Of a stretch of DNA of 40,782 nucleotides, positions 34,215 through 40,782 are shown one piece after another (position 1 is the stretch's first letter; every line of letters begins with the position of its first letter). The translations under genes were made by a program, and so were the position numbers. The notes below the pieces were generated by a model. The model saw only the letters and a program-made list of their open reading frames with translations. It did not search any database and had not been told where the DNA came from. Source of the DNA: Dokdonella_A sp035263065 (GTDB taxonomy: Bacteria > Pseudomonadota > Gammaproteobacteria > Xanthomonadales > Rhodanobacteraceae); the NCBI GenBank assembly GCA_035263065.1, contig DATFRS010000346.1:1-40782 (forward strand), given 5' to 3'.

Positions 34215-35711
34215 TTACCCGCCGGCGCGCTGGGTGTCGCCGCGGGCGGCCTCGAGCGCGAGGCGCGCGACGCGCTCGACGCGGTCTCGCGCCGGCTCGG
34301 CGAGCAGCGCCTTGACGCGCGTCTCGATGTCGGCGGCGTCGAGCGTGGCGCGCTCGCGCAGCGTGTCGGCGAGCGCGCGCCCGACGCTGTCGAACACGAA
34401 CCCGTACGCGATCGCGTGCAGCATGCCGCCGCCGAGCGTGCCGAGGCCCGGAAACGCCTTCAGCGCATTGCCGGCGATCGCGAGCACGATCGCCGTCGTG
34501 TTGCGCACGGTGAGCCCGAGCCGCGACAGCAGCGCCTCGACGTCGAGCTCGCGCACGGGCACGCCGTGGATGCGCGCGAGCTCGCGCACGAGCGCCGTGC
34601 CGAGCGCGCCCTGGATCAGTATGTCGCTGCCCGGTGCGACTGCGGCGAGCGCGCCGACGATCGCGCGGCGCGTGTACTTCGCGACGGTCTCGGCCGATTC
34701 GCGATCGGCCGCCTCGCGCGCCAACGCGTCGCCGCGCCGGCCGACTTCGGCGAGCACCGCGGCTTCGCGCGCGGGTTCGAGCGCAGCCGCGCCGGACGAA
34801 GTGAGCGTGTCGAGCGCATCGAGCAGCGGCGCGACGACGGGCACGCGCTCGCGCTCGACGCGCTCGCGACGTCCGTCGGCCAGCGTGCGCTCGTAACGCT
34901 CGCTGCCGCCGGCGCTGATCGCGACGATCGCGCGGCTCTTGCCGCCGTAGCGCGCGCGCAGCTTGCCGATCAGCGCATCGATCTCGGCGTCGCCGTACTG
35001 GTCCGCCTTGTTCAAGGCGAGCACGAGCGGCTTGCCGAAGCCGAGCAGCCATTCGAGCTCGTCGGCCTGCGCGCGCGTGAGATCGGATGCCGCGACATAG
35101 ACGACCGCGTGCGCGCGCAGCGCCTCGTCGCGCGCGAGCTGCTCGCGCAGCCTGCCGTCGACCTCGCCGCTGCCCGGCACGTCGGCGAGGACGAGCTCGC
35201 GCCCGTCCGGCAGCCGGCCGCGATGGTGGCCGACGTCGCGCGTCGTGCCGCCGCGCACGTCGACCGTCGGTGCCGCGTCCGGTGCGAGCGCGCGGATCAG
35301 GCTCGACTTGCCGGTCGAGATCTCACCGAACATCGCGACATACACCTCGCCGCCGGCGCGGCGCCGGTCGAGCTCGAGGAGCTCGGCTTCGAGCGCCGCC
35401 GTTTCGGCCTTGCGCGAGCGCAGCGCATCGATGCGGCTCTCGACGTCGGCGCGCGACACCGGCGGGGCGGTTGGCGACGCCGCGCGATTCGCCGGCCGCG
35501 CGAGCCGCCAGATCAGCCAGCCGATCGCGACGAGCAGCGCCGCGCCGAGCGCGATCAGCGGCCAGCGCAGCCAGGCCGGCAGCTCCGCGAGCCGCTGGTA
35601 GAACTCGAGCACGCCGTTCAACGTCGCGACGACGAGCCCGAGCACGAGCGCGCCGCCGATCACCAGCGCGGCGAGCATCACGAGGCGGAGGGGCAGGCGC
35701 GGCTGCGGCAC
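34215..35711 (-). CDS. Membrane-anchored Era-like GTPase with DUF697-type end (GTPase B)
   Basis: The protein has 498 residues. Two N-terminal membrane helices (about residues 9-31 and 50-70) precede a coiled stretch, then a GTPase domain: P-loop GEISTGKS (129-136), GGTTRDV, DVPG (177-180) and NKAD (234-237). The C-terminal third has weakly hydrophobic helices (LLSRLGLTVRNTTAIVLAIA, FPGLGTLGGGMLHAIAYGF) like GTPase A. DUF697 GTPases are known mainly from sequence; a role at the membrane is inferred. The first codon is GTG at 35711. It is divergent from the sensor kinase, with 124 bases between, and heads the five-gene run that ends in GTPase A. Confidence 0.85.
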   Translation of the reverse strand: MPQPRLPLRLVMLAALVIGGALVLGLVVATLNGVLEFYQRLAELPAWLRWPLIALGAALLVAIGWLIWRLARPANRAASPTAPPVSRADVESRIDALRSRKAETAALEAELLELDRRRAGGEVYVAMFGEISTGKSSLIRALAPDAAPTVDVRGGTTRDVGHHRGRLPDGRELVLADVPGSGEVDGRLREQLARDEALRAHAVVYVAASDLTRAQADELEWLLGFGKPLVLALNKADQYGDAEIDALIGKLRARYGGKSRAIVAISAGGSERYERTLADGRRERVERERVPVVAPLLDALDTLTSSGAAALEPAREAAVLAEVGRRGDALAREAADRESAETVAKYTRRAIVGALAAVAPGSDILIQGALGTALVRELARIHGVPVRELDVEALLSRLGLTVRNTTAIVLAIAGNALKAFPGLGTLGGGMLHAIAYGFVFDSVGRALADTLRERATLDAADIETRVKALLAEPARDRVERVARLALEAARGDTQRAGG

Positions 35712-35835
35712 GGCGCGATTCTACCGGCGCCGCGTCCGCGGGCGGCGACAGCCCCGCTGTCATGCACGGCGAATCCTCCCGCCGGAGGCTGCGGCGCGGC
35801 CGCGCGCGTGGCAGACTCGGCGGCCGGAGGGATAC

Positions 35836-38800
35836 ATGTATCGCTTTTGCCTGGTGCCGCTGGCCGCGCTCGCCTTCGCCGCGGCGGCAGCACCGCCGCC
35901 GGCGCCGCCGCAGTTCGTCGCGACCTCGGTCCGCGACGGCCTGCCGTCGAGCACCGTGTACAAGCTCGCGCAGGATCGCGACGGCTTCATCTGGATGGGC
36001 ACGCAGGACGGCCTGGCGCGCTACGACGGCGTCAGCTTCAAGGTCTATCAGAACGATCCTGCCGAGCCCAAGTCGATCGCCGGCAACAAGATCACCGCGC
36101 TCCTGATCGACAGCCGGGGCCGCGTCTGGTGCGGCGGCGAAGCGACCGGGCTCAATCGCCTCGAGCCCGACGGCGAGCATTTCCATCACTGGCGGCACAC
36201 GCCGAACGACCCGAAGACGCTCGGCAACGACGACGTCTGGGCGCTCGCCGAGGACGCGAGCGGCGCGATCTGGGTCGGCACGTACATCGGCGGCCTCAAT
36301 CGGCTCGAGCCCGACGGCACCACGTTCACGCACGTCGACCATGATGCCGAGAATCCGGACAGCCTGCGCTCGAGCACGATCATCAGCCTGCACACCGAAG
36401 GCGGGCGGCTCTGGATCGGCACCGAGCAGGGCCTCGACGTGCGCGAAGGCGACGGTCGCATCGTGCACGTCGATCTCCCGCCGGTCGCGGAGCGCAAGGG
36501 ACCCTCGCACGTCTGGGCGTTCGCGCCGGACAAGGACGGCAGCATGCTCGTCGGCACGCGCAAGGGGCTCTTCCGCGTCGGCGCCGACCTGAAATATCTC
36601 GGCGAGATCGCGCCGTCGACGCCGCCGTTCGCGATCGTCAGCCTCGCGCGGAGCGCGCCCGACGAGCTCTGGATCGGCACGCTCGGCGGCCTCCTGCGCT
36701 TCGACGGCGCCGAGGCGCAACGCTACGCCGGCGAGGAAGCCGTCGCGGGCTCGCTGCCGGCCGTGCGCGTCAACGACATCCTGCGCGACGCCGAAGGCGG
36801 CGAGTGGTTCGCGCTCGAAGGCGGCGGCGTCGCGCACCTGCCGCCGCACTGGCGCGACTTCGCGAGCTTCCGCCACGTGCCCGGCGAGCTCGCGAGCCTG
36901 AGCTTCCCGCCGGTGCGCGCGATCGCGCTCGACGCCGACAACGCCGCCTTCGTCGCGACCGGCAACCGCGCGCTCGACCGCGTCGATCCGGTCAGCGGCA
37001 AGATCGAGCGGCTCCTGCGCGGCGCGCCGGGCTCGACGTCGTACATCACGGCCGTGCTGCCCGAACGGCGCAGCCGCATCTGGATCGGCGATCGCAACGG
37101 GCTCGCGCTGCAGGCGCTCGACGGCGCCGCATCGGTCGAGCTGCCGGTCGATCTCACGCGCACCGACGCACTGCCGCCGCCGGGCTACGTGACCGGCCTC
37201 GTGCGCGCGGGCGACGGCAACGTCTGGGCAGTGTCGCGCGGCGGCGGCGTGTCGCTCATCGCGCCGGAGCCGCCGCGCGTGCTGCGCCGCTACACGCCGA
37301 CCGACAAGACGCTCGGCGACGCCGACATCGCGGCGCTCGCGCTCGACGCGAACGGCACGCCGTGGCTCGCGACCTCGAGCGGCATCGAGCGCCTCGACGA
37401 GGAGCAGGGCACGTTCGTGCCGATCGCCGGCATTCCGCATGAGCCGATCCACGCGCTCGCGTTCGCGCCGGACGGCGAGCTCTGGCTGCACCGCGTCGGC
37501 GCGCTCGAGCGCTATCACATCGACGGCGTGACGGCGCTGCGCTCGCTGCGCTTCGAAGGCGGCGACGGCTGGCCCGCGATGACCGCGAGCGCGATCGCGA
37601 TCGCGAGCGACGGCAGCCTCTGGGTCACGTCGTCGCGCGGGCTCTGGCGCGTCGACCCGAAGACGCGCGCGATCCGCCGCTTCGACGCGAGCGACGGCAT
37701 GCCGAGCTCCGAATTCAACGCAGGCGCGCTCGCGCAGTCGGGCGACGGCACGCTCTACGCCGGCACCGAGGACGGCGTCGTCGCGTTCAATCCCGCGCAC
37801 CTGCACTTCGACACGCCGGCGCCGCCGCTCAGGCTCGTCGGGCTCAGCGTGCGGCGCGGCGGGCGCACGGTCGCGCTCGACACGGCGGCGCCGATCGAGC
37901 TGTCGTATGACGATCTCGATTTCAGCGTCGCGGTGCGCGCGCTCTCGTACGCGAATCCTTCGTCGAACCGCTACCGCTTCCAGCTCGACGGCTTCGATCC
38001 CGAGTGGATCGACAGCGATCGCGGCGATCGCACCTATTCGCAGCTGCCGCCCGGCAAGTATTCGCTGCGCGTGCGCGCCGCGAACGCCGACCTCGCCTGG
38101 AACGCGCTCGATCCGATCCCGATCACGGTCGCCTCGCCGCTGTGGGCGCGGCCGATCGCGTTCGTCGGCTATGCGTTCGCGCTGCTCGCGGTCGCGATCG
38201 GCCTCCTCGTCGCGTACCGCATGCGCATCCGGCGCCGGCACGCGCTCGCGCTTGCCGACGAGCGCCGGCGCAGCGCCGAGCAGCTCGCCGAGGCGAAGTC
38301 GAATTTCCTCGCGACGATGGGCCACGAGATCCGCACGCCGATGACCGGCGTGCTCGGCATGAGCGAGCTTCTGCTCGCTTCGCCGCTCGACGAGCGCCAG
38401 CGCGGCTACGCGAAGGCGATCCACCAGTCCGGCGAGCTGCTGCTGCGGCTCGTCAACGACAGCCTCGACATCGCGCGCATCGAGGCCGGCAAGTTCGCGC
38501 TCGACGATCGCGAGCTCGCGCCTGCCGCGCTGCTGCGCGAAGTTGCCGCGCTGGAGCTGCCGCTCGCGCAGCGCAAGAACCTCACGATCGCCGTCGAGGT
38601 CGCGCCCGGCGTGCCGGAATCGGTGTGGGGCGATGCGCTGCGCATCAAGCAGATCCTGCTGAACCTCGTCAGCAACGCGATCAAGTTCACCGAGCGGGGC
38701 GGCATCACGCTCGCGCTGTCGCGCGTCGGCGGCGATCAGCTGCGCTTCCGCGTCGCCGACACCGGGCCCGGCATGAGCGAGGAGATGTGCGCGCGCCTGT

Positions 38801-39399
38801 TCAACCGCTTCGAGCAGGCCGAAGGCGTCGGCCGCCAGCACGGCGGCAGCGGGCTCGGCCTTTCGATCAGCCGCGAGCTCGCCACACTGATGGGCGGGCG
38901 CATCTCGGTCACCAGCAAGGTCGGCGAGGGCAGTGCGTTCGACGTGGACCTGCCGATCTACGAAGCGCGGCCGACCGGCGTGACCAACGCGATCCCGACG
39001 CCGCAGCGCGCGCAGTCCTCGCTCGACATCCTGCTCGTCGAGGATGACGCGACCGTCGCGCAGGTGCTGACGGGTCTCCTCGCCGGCATGGGCCATCGCG
39101 CGAAGCACGCGGCGAACGGGCTCGCGGCGCTGGTCGAGCTCCAGGACACGCGCTTCGATCTCGCGCTGCTCGATCTCGATCTGCCGGGCATGGACGGGCT
39201 GCGCCTCGCGCGCCTGATCCGCGCAGGGCAGTTGCAGTCGGATCTGCCGCTGATCGCGGTCACGGCGCGCTCGATCGGCGACGAGGAAACGCAGATCCGC
39301 GCGGCCGGCATGGATGGCCTGTTGCGCAAGCCGGTCACGGCGGCATTGCTCGATGCGGCGATCGGCGCCGCGCTCGCGGCGCGCGAGCGGGCGGCATGA
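35836..39399 (+). CDS. Hybrid sensor histidine kinase with periplasmic two-component propeller
   Basis: The protein has 1187 residues. After a signal segment, about 650 residues form Reg_prop blades (DGLPSSTVYKLAQDRDGFIW, MGTQDGLARYDG, WALAEDASGAIWVGT). A Y_Y_Y domain (about 688-755, FQLDGFDPEWIDSDRGDRTY) and one membrane helix (about 770-795) follow. Inside the cell come HisKA with His830 (MGHEIRTPMTG), HATPase with Asn947 (NLVSNAIKFTE) and a GSGLGLSI box. A receiver domain has acidic VEDD (1068-1071), phospho-acceptor Asp1113 and Lys1165. No HPt or DNA-binding domain is present, so output goes to another protein. GGAGGG stands before the ATG. Its stop overlaps the next start (ATGA). Members of this class sense polysaccharides or other extracellular signals; the ligand is unknown here. 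Confidence 0.93.
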   Translation: MYRFCLVPLAALAFAAAAAPPPAPPQFVATSVRDGLPSSTVYKLAQDRDGFIWMGTQDGLARYDGVSFKVYQNDPAEPKSIAGNKITALLIDSRGRVWCGGEATGLNRLEPDGEHFHHWRHTPNDPKTLGNDDVWALAEDASGAIWVGTYIGGLNRLEPDGTTFTHVDHDAENPDSLRSSTIISLHTEGGRLWIGTEQGLDVREGDGRIVHVDLPPVAERKGPSHVWAFAPDKDGSMLVGTRKGLFRVGADLKYLGEIAPSTPPFAIVSLARSAPDELWIGTLGGLLRFDGAEAQRYAGEEAVAGSLPAVRVNDILRDAEGGEWFALEGGGVAHLPPHWRDFASFRHVPGELASLSFPPVRAIALDADNAAFVATGNRALDRVDPVSGKIERLLRGAPGSTSYITAVLPERRSRIWIGDRNGLALQALDGAASVELPVDLTRTDALPPPGYVTGLVRAGDGNVWAVSRGGGVSLIAPEPPRVLRRYTPTDKTLGDADIAALALDANGTPWLATSSGIERLDEEQGTFVPIAGIPHEPIHALAFAPDGELWLHRVGALERYHIDGVTALRSLRFEGGDGWPAMTASAIAIASDGSLWVTSSRGLWRVDPKTRAIRRFDASDGMPSSEFNAGALAQSGDGTLYAGTEDGVVAFNPAHLHFDTPAPPLRLVGLSVRRGGRTVALDTAAPIELSYDDLDFSVAVRALSYANPSSNRYRFQLDGFDPEWIDSDRGDRTYSQLPPGKYSLRVRAANADLAWNALDPIPITVASPLWARPIAFVGYAFALLAVAIGLLVAYRMRIRRRHALALADERRRSAEQLAEAKSNFLATMGHEIRTPMTGVLGMSELLLASPLDERQRGYAKAIHQSGELLLRLVNDSLDIARIEAGKFALDDRELAPAALLREVAALELPLAQRKNLTIAVEVAPGVPESVWGDALRIKQILLNLVSNAIKFTERGGITLALSRVGGDQLRFRVADTGPGMSEEMCARLFNRFEQAEGVGRQHGGSGLGLSISRELATLMGGRISVTSKVGEGSAFDVDLPIYEARPTGVTNAIPTPQRAQSSLDILLVEDDATVAQVLTGLLAGMGHRAKHAANGLAALVELQDTRFDLALLDLDLPGMDGLRLARLIRAGQLQSDLPLIAVTARSIGDEETQIRAAGMDGLLRKPVTAALLDAAIGAALAARERAA

Positions 39400-40079
39400 G
39401 CCTCGTCGGGCGGTTGCGCCAGCTTTTCTGGATCGTCGTCGTGATCGGCGCGGTCGCGCTGATCGATTCGGACTTCGTCGTCATTTGCGCGGCCGCGATC
39501 GCGATCGTGGCGATCGCGATCGAGACGCGCGCGCCGGTGCAGGCGCTCGGGCTCGGCCGGCCGCGTTCGTTCGTCCGCGCGATCGTCGTCGGCATCGGCG
39601 CCGGCATCGCGCTGCTCTTGTTCTCCAAGCTGCTGCTGACGCCGCTCGTCGAAGCGTTGACCGGCATTCCGCGCGACCTCTCGGTATTCGACGACCTTCG
39701 CGGCGACACGAAAGCGTATTTCCTGCTGCTGCCGCGCATCTGGCTCGGCGCCGCGATCTGCGAGGAGATCGTGTTCCGCGGCTTCCTGATCGGCCGCATC
39801 GAAGCGGCGTTCGGCGCGCCTTCGCGCCTCGCGACCGGCGCGGCGGTGCTGCTGTCGAGCGTCGTGTTCGGCGCCGCGCACGCCTACCAGGGACCGACCG
39901 GCATCGTCATCACCGGCATCCTCGGCCTCGTGTTCGCGATCGTCTTCGTGTCAGGCGGGCGCAATCTCTGGCTCAACATCGTCGTGCACGGCGTCTACGA
40001 CACATTGAGCCTCGCGCTCGTGCTGACGAGCACCGACCGCGTCTTCTCCGAGCTCGGATACCGCCTCATCCCGTACTGA
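39396..40079 (+). CDS. CPBP-family intramembrane metalloprotease (CAAX-type)
   Basis: The protein has 227 residues and multiple membrane helices. The CPBP/Abi motifs are intact: EEIVFRG (E123, E124, R128), HAYQG (H162) and a later His in NIVVHGVYDT (H198). These residues form the glutamate-His active site of Rce1-like intramembrane proteases. The substrate is unknown. Family members process peptides, protect against bacteriocins or cleave regulators. Its ATG overlaps the TGA of the hybrid kinase, so the two are made together. The last 14 bases overlap the end of the convergent hemE. Confidence 0.92.
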   Translation: MSLVGRLRQLFWIVVVIGAVALIDSDFVVICAAAIAIVAIAIETRAPVQALGLGRPRSFVRAIVVGIGAGIALLLFSKLLLTPLVEALTGIPRDLSVFDDLRGDTKAYFLLLPRIWLGAAICEEIVFRGFLIGRIEAAFGAPSRLATGAAVLLSSVVFGAAHAYQGPTGIVITGILGLVFAIVFVSGGRNLWLNIVVHGVYDTLSLALVLTSTDRVFSELGYRLIPY

Positions 40080-40782
40080 CGTTCCGGCTCATCTCGTGCA
40101 CCGCGTCGACGAGGACGGCGACGTGCGCGGGATCGATGTCCGGCGTGATGCCGTGGCCGAGATTGAACACGTGGCCGGGATGTGCGCCGAAATCGTCGAG
40201 CACGGCGCGTGCTTCCTTGCGTATCGCCTCGGGCGACGCCGCGAGCACGACCGGATCGAGATTGCCCTGCAGCGCGACGCGCGAACCGACGCGCCTGCGT
40301 GCCTCGCCGATCGAGATCGTCCAGTCGACGCCGAGCGCCGCGCAGCCGGTATCGGCGAGCGCTTCGAGATGCGCATTCGCGCCTTTCGAGAACAGGATCA
40401 GCGGAAGGTGCTTCGCGACCGGATCGGCGCGGAGCAGCGACGCGATCTCGCCGAGCCAGCGCAGCGAGAACTCGCGGAACTGCGCGGGTGCGAGCAGGCC
40501 GCCCCAGGTGTCGAACACCATCAGCGCCTGCGCGCCGGCCTTGGCCTGCGCGATGAGATACGCGGCGACCGAGCGCGCCACGACGTCGAGCAGGCGATGC
40601 ATCGTCGCGGCGTCGTTCCAGGCGAGCGCCTTGGCGCGCGCGAAGCTCGAGGAGCCTTCGCCTTCGATCATGTAGCACGCGAGCGTCCACGGGCTTCCTG
40701 CGAATCCGATCAGCGGCGCGCGGTCATTGAGCTCGCGGCGGATCAGGCGCACGGCGTCCATCACGTAGCCGAGATCGCGCTC
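40066..40782 (-). CDS. hemE: Uroporphyrinogen decarboxylase (C-terminal part; 5' end outside window)
   Basis: The enzyme converts uroporphyrinogen III to coproporphyrinogen III in haem synthesis in the cytoplasm. The frame enters from the right edge and gives 238 codons of an enzyme normally about 355 residues. Diagnostic blocks are IGFAGSPWTLACYMIEGEGS, MVFDTWGGLLAP, LGVDWTISIG, LQGNLDPVVL and FNLGHGITPDIDPAHV. The conserved Asp region near the N-terminus lies outside the window. The 3' end overlaps the convergent CPBP gene by 14 bases. Confidence 0.96.
   Translation of the reverse strand, partial: ERDLGYVMDAVRLIRRELNDRAPLIGFAGSPWTLACYMIEGEGSSSFARAKALAWNDAATMHRLLDVVARSVAAYLIAQAKAGAQALMVFDTWGGLLAPAQFREFSLRWLGEIASLLRADPVAKHLPLILFSKGANAHLEALADTGCAALGVDWTISIGEARRRVGSRVALQGNLDPVVLAASPEAIRKEARAVLDDFGAHPGHVFNLGHGITPDIDPAHVAVLVDAVHEMSRNVSTG

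Noticed and set aside
35323..39108. A 1261-codon minus-strand open frame opposite the sensor kinase
   Set aside because: The plus-strand frame has clear kinase, ATPase and receiver motifs. The antisense product is low-complexity Arg/Ala/Glu sequence typical of high-GC shadows.
39481..39540. Runs of GCGATCGC-like sequence, also near 37585
   Set aside because: They encode Ile-Ala and similar dipeptides inside genes and follow local codon use. There is no array or spacing that suggests a HIP1-type element or an origin.

Overview
The window is very GC-rich chromosomal DNA from what looks like a gammaproteobacterium of the Xanthomonadales (Lysobacter/Rhodanobacter/Dokdonella side). This placement is inference. 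It rests on the ParC sequence, the style of the exported proteins, a short C-terminal D-R-[IV]-F-x-[NS]-G-F-D tag on four secreted proteins, and short CCCTCTCCCGC hairpin repeats between genes. I see no rRNA, tRNA, CRISPR array, transposase or prophage genes. Both edges cut genes: a multihaem cytochrome c on the left and hemE on the right.

Layout. Positions 1-6110 hold exported proteins on the plus strand: a multihaem cytochrome c (5' end missing) and two tandem paralogues of an uncharacterised cysteine-rich family, closed by a strong terminator. At 6119-11298 come a penicillin-acylase-type hydrolase (minus), a metzincin protease with calcium-binding repeats (plus) and a secreted beta-helix protein (minus). 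parC follows on the minus strand, then a cupredoxin fusion protein. At 15142-17711 there are an exported unknown, a LysR regulator and a degenerate ECF-type sigma factor with a candidate LysR operator between the last two. Next are cfa and a fluoride-resistance unit: a clear fluoride riboswitch, crcB, then a DUF190 gene. A Bcr/CflA-type efflux pump diverges from this unit. A tight three-gene operon (PLD lipoprotein, VTT membrane protein, EEP-family hydrolase) spans 21231-24275. Then come sdaA, a glutaredoxin-like protein, a DUF2501 protein and an amino acid permease.

At 28394-30991 is a large secreted beta-propeller protein carrying the tag. A five-gene minus-strand run (35711 down to 30995) has two DUF697-type GTPases bracketing YceI, cytochrome b561 and YceI. 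A hybrid sensor kinase overlaps a CPBP intramembrane protease gene, and hemE runs off the right edge.

The most interesting signals are these. First, the shared C-terminal tag, whose modular nature is shown by one paralogue having it and its tandem neighbour lacking it. Second, the fluoride riboswitch, whose downstream sequence can form two mutually exclusive pairings, one of which covers the crcB ribosome binding site. Third, the GTPase/YceI/b561 cluster. All functions are read from motifs and general family knowledge; no database search was possible.
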